Shown here in pieces: positions 45,801 to 54,346 of a DNA stretch of 64,000 nt. Position 1 is the first letter of the stretch. Each line of letters opens with the position of its first letter. The notes under the pieces were generated by a model, which saw nothing but the letters and a program-made list of their open reading frames with translations, was not told the origin of the DNA and made no database searches. Origin of the DNA: Bacteroidales bacterium UBA7569 (lineage in GTDB: Bacteria > Bacteroidota > Bacteroidia > Bacteroidales > Paludibacteraceae); assembly GCA_002477945.1 (NCBI GenBank), contig DLLF01000013.1, positions 28,397-92,396 of the forward strand, read 5' to 3'. The position numbers and the translations under genes are program-made.

Positions 45801-46188
45801 GGTTCAGCAAGGTGTTATGAAAGCCAATACCGATGCCTACTATCCACGTCCGTCATTCGACCGTGGAGGTGAAGGACACGGTGTATCAGGTCGTAACCAC
45901 CAGATACAAACGCGCTACTTGCAGAATGCGGCGTATATCCGTCTGAAAAACCTGCAGATTGGCTATACCCTGCCCGACAAGTGGATGCAGAAAATTCATG
46001 TGCAGAAACTCCGTATCTATTTCTCTGCCGAGAACTTGTTCACTGCCACCAAGTTGGCTACAATGTTCGACCCGGAAACAATCGACGGAGGTAACAATAA
46101 CTCCGAAAAAGACTGGCGTACACGCAACAATGGTAACGCATACCCTCTCTCGCAAGAATATTCATTTGGTCTCAGTATAACACTCTAA
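42856..46188 (+). CDS. SusC/RagA-family TonB-linked outer-membrane transporter
   Basis: 1110 residues: a signal peptide ending near FLYAQ, an N-terminal carboxypeptidase-regulatory-like beta-sandwich (GNVVDATGEPVIGAAVQVKG, 32-110), the TonB-box-like segment EEVVVVGYGTQKK, a plug domain (about 115-250) and a 22-strand barrel ending in FGLSITL. With the following SusD-like lipoprotein it forms an oligosaccharide or peptide import channel powered by TonB. No sigma/anti-sigma pair, hybrid two-component regulator or glycoside hydrolase lies beside it, so the substrate is unknown. Confidence 0.96.
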   Translation: MKRVTRIWGKKVIATMCAVLFSSSFLYAQSTIHGNVVDATGEPVIGAAVQVKGSTVGTITDFDGNFELQTSSQATLVISYLGYTTQEVALKGQTNVNVTLKEDTQALEEVVVVGYGTQKKVNLTGAVGVTNAEAIEFRPVTNATQALQGLVPGLQITQSSGSLEKSPTMNIRGTATIGEGSSGSPLVLIDGMEGDLNTVNPQDIESISVLKDAAASSIYGSRAPFGVILVTTKSGQAGKMQINYNNNFRWGSPIVKMHQMDSYSFANYFNEAARNTSNNTTDNIFTDETIARILAYQRGEISTTLALPSSGTQWQDPFHTANANTDWYDLFFKDFNFSQEHNLSASGGNDKVNFYVSANYMNQQGLLNLGEEYLRRYSATGKLQASLTNWLKLNYSVRFMREDYNKPSAMNDGLYENLARQNWPNLPLYDNNGQLYSATWPGRDFIQGGKYNKTTDNIYQQIGITLEPIKNWVTSMDFNYRIKTYDVYSYTLPTYNCDIYGVPIDKDKATTSVTENKYKEDYLIANIRTQYSFSINDEHNFSFMLGAQAENLWQKQNGITAYGLVLDELPEIDLTTGLVWNKSTNSWEKKDLTPYGNRNSWSTAGFFGRINYDYMGRYLVEFNLRYDGTSRYRGKLRWNLYPSVSAGWNIARESFWEPYEHIASNLKLRASYGELGNQNTNGWYPTYLTFSPSVNSGAWLQNGALTTTIGVPTAITTTLTWEKVRNWNVGFDFGFLNNRLTGSFDYYTRYTLDMMGSAPELPSILGYTAPKTNNTDLKTRGWEFEIGWQDVRKNGFSYGAKFLLSDAMTYVTRYPSNTTNSIDQYIAGQPLGQIWGYTTIGIAQTNAEMEAHLDQLDENFFNTYGYFPSTMRDGQSALGSGWAAGDIMYADLNGDGRVSAGDRTLDNHGDLKVIGNSTPRFQFGIDLNAAWKGIDLRLFFQGVMKRDYWQGSSYFWGANTDPEWSAALVQHLDFWRDENSLLVQQGVMKANTDAYYPRPSFDRGGEGHGVSGRNHQIQTRYLQNAAYIRLKNLQIGYTLPDKWMQKIHVQKLRIYFSAENLFTATKLATMFDPETIDGGNNNSEKDWRTRNNGNAYPLSQEYSFGLSITL

Positions 46189-46198
46189 ACAAGACACT

Positions 46199-48241
46199 AT
46201 GAAAACATCAAATAAGAAATTATGGCTCGCAATCCTGGCAGGATGTACGGCATTGACTCTGACAGGGTGCAATGACTGGCTCACCAAGGAACCGCAATCA
46301 TCTGTATCGCCGGAAGACTACTTCACCAAAGAGTCCTCGCTCCTCGCTTTCGTGGACGGACGCTATACGGAGTTCCTGCCTACGCATGGCGGAAGCAGTA
46401 GCATTGACGGCTACGACTATGGAATGTTCCAAACGGATGCCACGACAGACAACCAAATCAATGCTTCCGCACCCGACGACAAGTACATCGGTCTGTGGCG
46501 TGTCCCGCAAACCGGCGGAGGATATTCGTTCAGCAATATCTACAAGTGCAATTGGTTCTTGCAGCAGGTAATGCCTAAATACGAAAAGGGAGAAATCAGC
46601 GGAGTAAAAGAAAACATCGACCACTATATCGGTGAAATTTATTTCCTCCGTGCCTATGAATACTTTCAATTGTTGCAAAAGTTTGGAGACTATCCCATCG
46701 TTACGGAGCCTCTGACCGACACCAAAGAAGCATTGAGAGAAGCAAGCAAACGCGCTCCTCGGGATTCGGTTGCACGGTTCATTCTGCAAGACTTGGATCG
46801 TGCGGTCTCCTATATGTCGGAAACGGAAATGGCGAACTCGCGCATCTCAGCGGCATCTGCATGGTTGCTCAAGTCAAGAGTCGCACTGTTTGAGGGATCG
46901 TGGTTGAAAAATTTTGCAGAAACTGCATTTGTTCCTTGCACAAACGAATGGCCGGGAAAAACGAAAGAGTACAATGCAAACTACCAATTCCCCCATGGAA
47001 GTGCTGCAGAGGAAGCCAACTGGTTCTTCGAACAGGCTATGGCGGCGGCAAAAGAAGTGGCATCTCACACCACACTGACTCCCAACACGGGTACTGTACA
47101 ACAGAGTGAAGCAGATGAGGTCAACCCTTATATGGATATGTTCGCTTCCGAGGACTTGTTCACCAATTCAGAGGTTCTTCTTTGGTGTCCTTATGGTCCC
47201 AACTTGGTAGGTCATAGCGTGGTAATGTATGCACAAAGAGGGAATAATGGAACGGGACTTACCCGCGGGCTGGTGGATAGTTACCTTATGAAAGACGGTC
47301 TGCCCATTTATGCAAGCCCTCTCTACAAAGGTGATACGAGTTTTGTTGCCGTAAGAACCGACCGAGACACACGGCTGAGTTGTTTCTTGAAAGAACCGGG
47401 ACAACGTAACTATATCTATCCCACCACGGAAAGCAATAATGCCATTGAGATTGAGCCGGTTCCGCAATTCAAAGGAGTTGTGGAGACCTATGCAACAGGC
47501 TACTCCCTGCGGAAAGGCAACTCTGTCTATCAGAAGCAGTGTCAGCAACGTGGTTCTACCACTGGCTGTGTTGTCTTCCGCTCGGCGGAAGCATTGCTCA
47601 ACTACATTGAGGCTTCCTACGAACGAAATGGAAACATTGACGCAACAGCCGCTGAGTATTGGAAACTGCTCCGTGCGAGAGCGGGGGTCGATGAGGACTT
47701 CAATAAGACAATTGCAGCAACAGATATGCAAAAAGAAGCAAAAAATGATTGGGGAGCGTACACGGCTGGTACGATTATTGACGCTACACGTTATAATATC
47801 CGTCGTGAAAGACGCAGTGAACTGTTAGCGGAAGGCTTGCGTTATATGGACTTGATTCGTTGGCGCAGTTTGGATCAGTTGATTGAAAATCCTTACCACA
47901 TGGAAGGTATCCATGTTTGGAGTGCAGGCATGCAGCATATCTATGCCGAAGTGGAAACTATGAATCCTGATAGTACTGTCACGAAAGGTGTTCAGTTCGT
48001 ATATGGATCCTCCAAAGCAAATGTTTCGGCTCCAACCGACTCGGAATGGTTCCGTCCCTATCGGATGGTGGATTCGCAGAAAGGATATAGTGGTCTCACT
48101 TGGAGAATGGCGCACTATTTGTATCCTATCAACGCTAAGGAATTCTTGCTGACATCGTCCGACGGTTCCGACAAGGAGAGTTCACCGCTCTATCAAAACC
48201 CTTATTGGAGCAAAGATGCGGATACAGCACCGGAAAAATAA
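46199..48241 (+). CDS. SusD/RagB-family surface lipoprotein
   Basis: 680 residues. The lipobox LTGC places the lipidated Cys at 24. SusD features: NDWLTKEPQSSVSPEDYF, YIGEIYFLRAYEYFQLLQKFGDYPIV (a TPR-like helix pair), FRSAEALLNYIEASYE, and the C-terminal RRERRSELLAEGLRYMDLIRW. It caps the SusC channel and binds the substrate outside the cell. At 680 residues it is longer than typical SusD (about 550). It is 10 bases after SusC, with a strong terminator behind it. Confidence 0.95.
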   Translation: MKTSNKKLWLAILAGCTALTLTGCNDWLTKEPQSSVSPEDYFTKESSLLAFVDGRYTEFLPTHGGSSSIDGYDYGMFQTDATTDNQINASAPDDKYIGLWRVPQTGGGYSFSNIYKCNWFLQQVMPKYEKGEISGVKENIDHYIGEIYFLRAYEYFQLLQKFGDYPIVTEPLTDTKEALREASKRAPRDSVARFILQDLDRAVSYMSETEMANSRISAASAWLLKSRVALFEGSWLKNFAETAFVPCTNEWPGKTKEYNANYQFPHGSAAEEANWFFEQAMAAAKEVASHTTLTPNTGTVQQSEADEVNPYMDMFASEDLFTNSEVLLWCPYGPNLVGHSVVMYAQRGNNGTGLTRGLVDSYLMKDGLPIYASPLYKGDTSFVAVRTDRDTRLSCFLKEPGQRNYIYPTTESNNAIEIEPVPQFKGVVETYATGYSLRKGNSVYQKQCQQRGSTTGCVVFRSAEALLNYIEASYERNGNIDATAAEYWKLLRARAGVDEDFNKTIAATDMQKEAKNDWGAYTAGTIIDATRYNIRRERRSELLAEGLRYMDLIRWRSLDQLIENPYHMEGIHVWSAGMQHIYAEVETMNPDSTVTKGVQFVYGSSKANVSAPTDSEWFRPYRMVDSQKGYSGLTWRMAHYLYPINAKEFLLTSSDGSDKESSPLYQNPYWSKDADTAPEK

Positions 48242-48303
48242 AATTGGATTGTTTGATTTGATTAGTGAATAGATAAAGATTTAGTGTTTGTTGATTGATT
48301 GCA

Positions 48304-48344
48304 GAGGCGCACAAAGTCGTGAGATTTGGTGCGCCTCGTTTTTT
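48304..48344 (+). terminator. Intrinsic terminator of the SusCD unit
   Basis: GAGGCGCAC (48304-48312) pairs with GTGCGCCTC (48329-48337), followed by GTTTTTTG. Confidence 0.9.
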
Positions 48345-48442
48345 GTTTGTTGCCCTGCCGATGTATGAAAGGAAGAATATACCCTGCTAAGAAACCATTG
48401 GCGGGATTAAATCAAACTATGTCTGTCAGCAGGACTGTTACC

Positions 48443-48493
48443 TCCGGCTTCGTGCCGGTGCGCCTTCTCTATAACCCCTCCTTTGGAGGGGTT
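48443..48493 (+). repeat. Paired short hairpins (CCGGC and AACCCCTCC stems)
   Basis: CCGGC/GCCGG at 48443-48457, then AACCCCTCC at 48472-48480 pairing with GGAGGGGTT at 48485-48493. It resembles dispersed intergenic hairpins common in Bacteroidota; only one copy is seen in this window. Confidence 0.55.
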
Positions 48494-48517
48494 GGGGGAG
48501 GCCTGTGCTTTCTTTTA

Positions 48518-48561
48518 GCCGACCTCATCGACCCCTCAACGAGACCTGAACGACCCCTCAA
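48518..48561 (+). repeat. 11-base tandem array (4 units)
   Basis: The units GCCGACCTCAT, CGACCCCTCAA, CGAGACCTGAA and CGACCCCTCAA form an exact 11-base period within the gene-free stretch 48345-48735. Confidence 0.9.
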
Positions 48562-48580
48562 ACAGTCATCCGCGAAAGAT

Positions 48581-48625
48581 GACTATCCGACTTATTCGGC
48601 TTATTCGGCTTATTGGACTTATTCA
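48581..48625 (+). repeat. 9-base tandem array (5 units)
   Basis: The units GACTATCCG, ACTTATTCG, GCTTATTCG, GCTTATTGG and ACTTATTCA begin 20 bases after the 11-base array. One frame reads as IRLIRL repeats, which is a by-product of the 9-base period. Confidence 0.85.
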
Positions 48626-48677
48626 ATCCACAGGTCAAAAGACAAGCCCTTCTCCCCATTTCACTCAATCCCTACAC

Positions 48678-48707
48678 AAAAACAGCCCTCTCCGCTGGAA
48701 AGGGCTG
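48678..48707 (-). terminator. Intrinsic terminator of the metallophosphoesterase unit
   Basis: On the minus strand CAGCCCT pairs with AGGGCTG around an 11-base loop, followed by TTTTTG. It lies about 30 bases past the stop at 48736. Confidence 0.85.
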
Positions 48708-48735
48708 CATACGAAAGGAAATCCGACTCATTTTC

Positions 48736-49599
48736 CTATAAGGCTTCAAAAGAAAGTCCTATATCGTCCGATAGCGTTGCTATAAGATAATAAGGGTTAT
48801 CCACATGATCTTGCATAGTATCCACAATAACATACTTCACGCCCTTGAACGTATTCAACTCACGGGTATGATCATGTCCGGAAAGATAAAGTTCCACTCC
48901 GTAACGGCTGAACAAGTCGGTCAGTTCGTATGTCTCTTCCATAGGGAAATTGCTGGTATGTCCCTGTGAAGCATCACGTTTGAAGATATGGGTATGCGTA
49001 AAGACAATTATATGCCGGTAATCCTTGGTCGCAGCCTCTTGTAATAGCGTCCGCAACCACTTCAACTGCTTGCGTCCCGTTGTGCCGTCGCTGCTGTCAA
49101 GGCAAATGTAAAAATCCCGTGCATGAGGAGTATTCACCTCAAACCAATAGGAAGACGTGTGCCAATACTTGACGTAATCGATCCATTGTCCGAAATATAT
49201 ATCATGATTGCCTGCAGTGGCAAACACGGGAACGTCATTTGCTTGGGTTGCAGGGTCAAAAGCAAGACCGCTCATAAAGCGGGGAAAGTTTCCCTGGGCG
49301 TTAATCATGTCGCCTAAAATCAACCCCACTCTGCACTTGGGGTCATTCCGCATCAGGTTTGCCCACTTCTTTATGTTGTTTGCGGTGGAATCCACATGGA
49401 TATCCGTACATACATATACAAGGTAATCGTCTTCGGGAACGGACAGGCTCTTGTAACCTGCCGTATCATTATACGCCATCGATATGGCAAATCGTTCGTC
49501 AGAACGCGGACTCTGCCCGTAGAACATCCCTATCATATCCAAATTGGGATTACAACTGGTAAGAACAAACAAACTGAAACTGTATAAGAATAACCTTTT
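48736..49599 (-). CDS. Metallophosphoesterase lipoprotein (calcineurin-like)
   Basis: About 287 residues. I start it at ATG 49599 so that the lipoprotein signal MKRLFLYSFSLFVLTSC (lipobox LTSC) is N-terminal. The phosphoesterase motifs are VCTDIHVD, GLILGDMINAQGNF, ATAGNHDIYFG, VFTHTHIF and YLSGHDHTRE, giving the complete two-metal His/Asp/Asn set. It probably hydrolyses a phosphomonoester or diester in the periplasm or at the surface. It is in tandem with the beta-barrel gene upstream, 22 bases apart. Confidence 0.9.
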   Translation of the reverse strand, partial: KRLFLYSFSLFVLTSCNPNLDMIGMFYGQSPRSDERFAISMAYNDTAGYKSLSVPEDDYLVYVCTDIHVDSTANNIKKWANLMRNDPKCRVGLILGDMINAQGNFPRFMSGLAFDPATQANDVPVFATAGNHDIYFGQWIDYVKYWHTSSYWFEVNTPHARDFYICLDSSDGTTGRKQLKWLRTLLQEAATKDYRHIIVFTHTHIFKRDASQGHTSNFPMEETYELTDLFSRYGVELYLSGHDHTRELNTFKGVKYVIVDTMQDHVDNPYYLIATLSDDIGLSFEAL

Positions 49600-49621
49600 C
49601 ATTTCTTCTCCTGCTTTTACA

Positions 49622-50338
49622 TTACTTGCTGCCATTTCCTACTGCAAAAGACACTCCGAGGAATGTGTGAATGCCGTAGAAACTGGCATTCAGGTGAAAC
49701 ATTCCCGTGGGCTTGCATTCAACACCCGCATTCAGTCGGACTCGCTGGTTCAGATCCACCCGGCCGTTCACCATAAACAGGGGCTGAAAGAAACGTTCCA
49801 TCTGGTATCGGTCAAAGTTTGCCACTGCAAAACTCAAGTTCCAACGGCTCGCCTGAGGACGTACAAAAACTTCCAAACCATAAAGCACCGTGGGTTCAAA
49901 GTCTATGGCATGCTCCGAATGCCAATCGGCATGCATCGCCTCCATGAGCCGTCCTGCAATACCTATCTGCACAGAAACATAATCCATTCGGTAACCCAAT
50001 GAAATACCACCGGTAAAATCATGCAGGTGATTGCGTACAACAGCACGGTAAAGTAACTTGGTATCCAAGAAAAGTTCCCCTGTTCTTACGGGAAACTTCG
50101 GACGCATATCCAATGACACGGTGTATATATTGGCTATGTTCATCTGTGCCAAAGCGTCCATTTCAAAGTAAGGATTCAGAGGCAGGGAGGCTGCCACATC
50201 CACCCACGCATAGTTCGACCACGTGTAATTGTAGCCATAGCCGATATTGGCTCCAAGGCGTATGGGCTGCTGCTCCGCGTAAAGAAATGTACTGAACAGC
50301 AGCAACGGAAGCAATAACCGGAAAGAGAATTTTCTCAT
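49622..50338 (-). CDS. Outer-membrane beta-barrel protein
   Basis: 238 residues: a signal peptide ending near FLYAEQ, then about ten amphipathic strands rich in Tyr/Phe/Asn, finishing GVSFAVGNGSK. It is probably a small outer-membrane barrel. It is the first gene of the minus-strand pair, with a strong promoter 19 bases upstream. No specific family is recognised. Confidence 0.75.
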   Translation of the reverse strand: MRKFSFRLLLPLLLFSTFLYAEQQPIRLGANIGYGYNYTWSNYAWVDVAASLPLNPYFEMDALAQMNIANIYTVSLDMRPKFPVRTGELFLDTKLLYRAVVRNHLHDFTGGISLGYRMDYVSVQIGIAGRLMEAMHADWHSEHAIDFEPTVLYGLEVFVRPQASRWNLSFAVANFDRYQMERFFQPLFMVNGRVDLNQRVRLNAGVECKPTGMFHLNASFYGIHTFLGVSFAVGNGSK

Positions 50339-50356
50339 TGCAGAATGTTTTATAGG

Positions 50357-50389
50357 GCAAAGGTAGTGCCTTTTCTCTGATTATGCAAA
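50357..50389 (-). promoter_or_regulatory. Promoter of the barrel / metallophosphoesterase pair
   Basis: On the minus strand TTTG (50389-50386), a 20-base spacer and TACCTTTGC (50365-50357). It is divergent from the promoter at 50448. Confidence 0.85.
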
Positions 50390-50447
50390 CAGTGTAAAAC
50401 TGCACTGCGCCAATAAAAGGATGAACAGGAACACAAGGAATGTCCGA

Positions 50448-50480
50448 TTTGTCCAATCGGAAATAAGATTGTACCTTTGT
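50448..50480 (+). promoter_or_regulatory. Promoter of the yigZ-like to beta-barrel operon
   Basis: TTTG at 50448-50451, a 20-base spacer and TACCTTTGT at 50472-50480. It rules out an ATG at 50477 as the start of the following gene. Confidence 0.85.
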
Positions 50481-50497
50481 GCGTTAATCATCTCCGT

Positions 50498-51067
50498 ATG
50501 CCGACAAGTATACCTGATACATTCCGTACGATAGCCGCAGCCTCGGAAGGGCTCTACAAAGACAAGGGCAGCAAGTTCTTGTCTTTTGCCGAACCGGTGA
50601 CAAACCTTGAGGAGGTACGGGAACGGCTTGACGGATACAGAAAAAAATACTATGATGCTCGCCACGTTTGTTATGCATATATGCTTGGTGCGGATAGAAA
50701 CACGTGGAGAGCAAATGATGACGGAGAACCGTCAGGAACGGCAGGGAAACCTATCTTGGGACAAATCAATTCATTCGGTTTGACCAATATATTGGTAGTG
50801 GTCGTGCGCTATTTTGGCGGCATACTCCTGGGAACGGGAGGACTGATTGTCGCCTACAGAAATGCCACGGCGGATGCGCTCAGCAATGCGCAAATCGTGG
50901 AACGGGATGTACTGCACAGGAAAACGATCAAGTTTCCGTATGAACAACTCAATGAGATGATGCGTCTCATCAAAGATACCGACACGCGGATAATAAAACA
51001 GGAATATGGAACGGAATGTACCATAGAATGTGAAATAAAGCAAGTTTATGAATCAAGATTTCAATAG
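50498..51067 (+). CDS. YigZ/IMPACT-family protein
   Basis: About 189 residues from ATG 50498. The family signature TNILVVVVRYFGGILLGTGGL is complete, preceded by ARHVCYAYMLG and DDGEPSGTAGKPIL. The C-terminal half has the ferredoxin-like UPF0029 fold. IMPACT-family proteins are linked to translation control; the bacterial role is unclear. It overlaps the acyltransferase gene by 20 bases. Confidence 0.92.
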   Translation: MPTSIPDTFRTIAAASEGLYKDKGSKFLSFAEPVTNLEEVRERLDGYRKKYYDARHVCYAYMLGADRNTWRANDDGEPSGTAGKPILGQINSFGLTNILVVVVRYFGGILLGTGGLIVAYRNATADALSNAQIVERDVLHRKTIKFPYEQLNEMMRLIKDTDTRIIKQEYGTECTIECEIKQVYESRFQ

Positions 51068-52226
51068 TATTTGCGCCTACGAAGACGGCGATTTGCACGA
51101 AGTACTCTGCAGGATTGCTCATGAAGAGTCTTTCCTGTGCCTCTTGCCGTCTGTCGGGAAAATGATAGGGGAGACATCGTTCGATGTAAAAAAAGTCACA
51201 GACTTGCTGGAACGGGTCAAAAACCTCGACGAACTTGACAATACGCTTGTACTGCCTTTGCTGGAAAAAATCCGGCAACTCACCACGGCGAGTCTGACTC
51301 TGACAGGGTTGGAAAACACAGACCCAAGCCGCCCCGCTCTGTTTCTCACCAACCATAGAGACATCATACTGGACTCCGCTTTCCTCTCCTACATCTATAA
51401 GCAACACACCGCAGAACGTATCTACATCGGAATAGGTACGAATCTGTACGCACAGCCGTGGATAGAAGACTTCGTACGCGCCAACAAAGCGTTCAGTGTC
51501 ATACGGGGCGGAAATCCTCGGCAGATACTCGCACATTCCTCCCTCCTCAGCGAATACATATTGTATGTGCTGACCGAACTGCATCATTGTGTCTGGTTGG
51601 CACAACGGGAAGGACGCGCAAAAGACGGAAACGACCGTACACAACCCGCCGTACTGAAGATGCTCACCATGGCAGGAGAAGGAACGTTGCAGGAACGGTT
51701 GGAAAGACTGAATATCACACCCGTATCATTGTCCTATGAGTACGATCCGTGCGACTACTTGAAAGCACGAGAGATGCAGATAAGGCGCGACAACAACGGA
51801 ACCTATGTAAAGACCAAAGCCGACGACCTGCTCAGTATGAAAACAGGCTTGTTGGGCTGGAAAGGAAACGTCGCTTTCCACATTACTCCCTCTGTCAATA
51901 CGGAACTGGAAACCGTAATCAACGGAAGCAACATAAGGAACGAACAGATAGAAAACGTTGCACATCTTATCGATAAGCATATCCATAAGCACTATCATAT
52001 CTTCAATACCAACCGCATAGCCTACGATGCCTTTTTGCACACCGATAGGTTTTCACGGAAATACACCGCAGAGGAGCAGACAGCCTTTATGCAATATGTA
52101 AGCAAACAGATAACGCGTATCACTGACCTACCCTGTCCTGACGAAGCATTTCTCAGGGAAAAGATACTGGAGATGTACGCATATCCACTCATCAATCACC
52201 TCAAACAACTACCGGAAGCACAATGA
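51048..52226 (+). CDS. Glycerol-phosphate/lysophosphatidate acyltransferase-like
   Basis: 392 residues. The acyltransferase motif I is NHRDIILDSAF near residue 101, and WLAQREGRAKDGNDRTQPAVLKML resembles the later motif with the conserved Glu-Gly-Arg. The size and N-terminal helices recall PlsB-type enzymes rather than short PlsC. It should acylate glycerol-3-phosphate or a lipid precursor. Its TGA overlaps the coaD ATG (52223-52226). Confidence 0.82.
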   Translation: MNQDFNSICAYEDGDLHEVLCRIAHEESFLCLLPSVGKMIGETSFDVKKVTDLLERVKNLDELDNTLVLPLLEKIRQLTTASLTLTGLENTDPSRPALFLTNHRDIILDSAFLSYIYKQHTAERIYIGIGTNLYAQPWIEDFVRANKAFSVIRGGNPRQILAHSSLLSEYILYVLTELHHCVWLAQREGRAKDGNDRTQPAVLKMLTMAGEGTLQERLERLNITPVSLSYEYDPCDYLKAREMQIRRDNNGTYVKTKADDLLSMKTGLLGWKGNVAFHITPSVNTELETVINGSNIRNEQIENVAHLIDKHIHKHYHIFNTNRIAYDAFLHTDRFSRKYTAEEQTAFMQYVSKQITRITDLPCPDEAFLREKILEMYAYPLINHLKQLPEAQ

Positions 52227-52660
52227 GAACAGCCATCTTCCCCGGTTCTTTCGACCCGTTCACAATCGGACACTACGATATCGTGTGCCGCGCCTTGACA
52301 ATGTTTGATAACATCGTCATTGGAATAGGGAGCAATAGTGTAAAATCACCGCTCTTCTCCGAGGAAGAACGGTTAAATACAATACGGAAAGCCTTTGCAG
52401 GCGAACCGCGGGTAAGTGTGGAAATATACAATTGCCTTACGGTGGACTTCGCCCGAAAACATAGTGCTGAATTCATCTTGCGAGGCGTACGTTGCGTTGC
52501 CGACTTTGAATACGAAAGAAATATGGCAGAGACCAACAAAGAACTGGGAAACATTGAAACCGTCCTGCTCTACACGCGACCACAATATGCACACATCTCC
52601 TCCACATTGGTACGTGATTTGTACGCACACGGAAAAGACATTGCACCCTATCTGCCATAG
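52223..52660 (+). CDS. coaD: Phosphopantetheine adenylyltransferase
   Basis: 145 residues, slightly short. The nucleotidyltransferase motif GSFDPFTIGHYDI is intact, as are RGVR...FEYERNMAETN and the ATP-site ISSTLVRDL. It makes dephospho-CoA from phosphopantetheine. It lies between the acyltransferase (ATGA overlap) and the S41 protease (17 bases), an arrangement usual in Bacteroidales. Confidence 0.96.
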   Translation: MRTAIFPGSFDPFTIGHYDIVCRALTMFDNIVIGIGSNSVKSPLFSEEERLNTIRKAFAGEPRVSVEIYNCLTVDFARKHSAEFILRGVRCVADFEYERNMAETNKELGNIETVLLYTRPQYAHISSTLVRDLYAHGKDIAPYLP

Positions 52661-52677
52661 AATAAAACCTAAAAACG

Positions 52678-54306
52678 ATGAAGAAACAACTATTCCTGCT
52701 ACCCGTCTTGTTCACTCTTGCACTGCTTCCATCTGTAGCGCAAAATGCCACCACACGCATCGACAAGTCAATGAGTATCTACGCCGATGTGATGCGCCAA
52801 TTGGATATAAGTTATGCTGATACACTGAACTATGAAAGAATATCCGAAACTGCCATCAACCAAATGCTGCGACAGGTGGATCCTTATACCGTGTACATAC
52901 CGGAAAGCGAGACCAATAATCTGAAATTTATGACGACAGGTAAGTATGGCGGAATCGGAGCCGTTATCATGCAACGGGGCGATACGGTATATATATCCGA
53001 ACCCTATGAAGGCAAACCTGCACAAAAAAACGATGTAAGGGCGGGAGACCGTCTGTTGGAAGTGGATGGAACAAAAGTCGTTGGTATGACTACTGCCGAA
53101 GTATCGTCTTTGCTGCGGGGTACTCCCAAAAGTATTGTGACGCTGAAACTGTTACGGGACGGACACGCAAAACCTATTACACGTAGTTTTGAAAGGGAGG
53201 AAGTCAAAATCAGTCCTATAGCCTACTCCACATCACTTCCCGATAATATCGGCTACATCGCTTTTACGGAATTCACGGAAAACTCGGCTGCATTGTTCAG
53301 TCAGACGTTGGACGGTTTGGTCAATGACAATGGTGTTGAACGTTTGATTATAGACCTCAGGGGAAATGGAGGAGGACTTATTGACGAAGCCGTCAAACTA
53401 TTGAGTTTGTTTGTTGACAAAGGAACGGAAGTAGTATCTACAAAGGGCAAAATACCATCCTCTTGCAGAACCTACAAAACACCGCTTGCACCCAAATACC
53501 CGACAATGCCGCTACTAATCATTGTGGACAATAACACCGCATCCGCCGCCGAAATCGTGGCAGGCGCATTGCAGGATTTGGACAGGGCAGTTTTGCTTGG
53601 TGAACGTACCTTCGGCAAAGGGTTGGTACAGACGGTACGCCCCATTGCATACAACGGGCACCTCAAGGTCACAACTGCTAAATACTATATACCATCGGGA
53701 CGGTGCATACAAGCCATCGACTACCGAAGTGCCGATAAAAACAATGGAAAAACACAAGACAACGATAGTACAGAGCATACTTTCTATACAAAAAAAGGAA
53801 GAATAGTACGCGATGGTGGAGGCATCACCCCCGACATCACCCTGCAAGACTCTTCCAAGATGAATATCACCTACTCCCTCTATGCACAGAATTTCTTTTT
53901 CGACTATGCAACCCGCTATCATCGCACACATGACACCATAGCAACGCCCGACAAGTTCATTGTAACAGACGATGAACTGACGGACTTCAAAGAGTTTCTT
54001 GCCGGTAAAGACTTCAAGTACAGCACGGAGACCGAAAAGAATCTGGACAAACTGATTGAGATAGCACAGCATGAAGACATAGATCAAGATGTGACGAACC
54101 GACTCACAGCTCTGAAAGAAAAACTAACGGGTAATTGGCAAGACTCCTTCGATAGAAACAAAGATAATATCCGGCAATTGCTTGGGAGAGAAATTGTACA
54201 ACGCTACTACTATCAGAAGGGAGAGTACGCCTATTTCCTGCGTTTTGACGAACAACTGAAACGAGCCGTAGAAGAGATACAAAAAGAAGGCGTTGGCATC
54301 AAGTGA
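52678..54306 (+). CDS. S41 C-terminal processing protease with PDZ domain
   Basis: 542 residues: a signal peptide ending near SVAQ, a helical N-part, a PDZ domain (GIGAVIMQRGDTVYISEPYEG...VRAGDRLLEVDG) and the S41 catalytic core. The Ser is in NNTASAAEIVAGALQD and the Lys in GERTFGKGLVQT. A helical C-terminal extension of about 130 residues follows. It is a periplasmic tail-specific protease of the Ctp/Prc type. It follows coaD by 17 bases. Confidence 0.95.
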   Translation: MKKQLFLLPVLFTLALLPSVAQNATTRIDKSMSIYADVMRQLDISYADTLNYERISETAINQMLRQVDPYTVYIPESETNNLKFMTTGKYGGIGAVIMQRGDTVYISEPYEGKPAQKNDVRAGDRLLEVDGTKVVGMTTAEVSSLLRGTPKSIVTLKLLRDGHAKPITRSFEREEVKISPIAYSTSLPDNIGYIAFTEFTENSAALFSQTLDGLVNDNGVERLIIDLRGNGGGLIDEAVKLLSLFVDKGTEVVSTKGKIPSSCRTYKTPLAPKYPTMPLLIIVDNNTASAAEIVAGALQDLDRAVLLGERTFGKGLVQTVRPIAYNGHLKVTTAKYYIPSGRCIQAIDYRSADKNNGKTQDNDSTEHTFYTKKGRIVRDGGGITPDITLQDSSKMNITYSLYAQNFFFDYATRYHRTHDTIATPDKFIVTDDELTDFKEFLAGKDFKYSTETEKNLDKLIEIAQHEDIDQDVTNRLTALKEKLTGNWQDSFDRNKDNIRQLLGREIVQRYYYQKGEYAYFLRFDEQLKRAVEEIQKEGVGIK

Positions 54307-54346
54307 GAATTATCAACCATTGTTTAACTTCAAAATATGTAGCATT

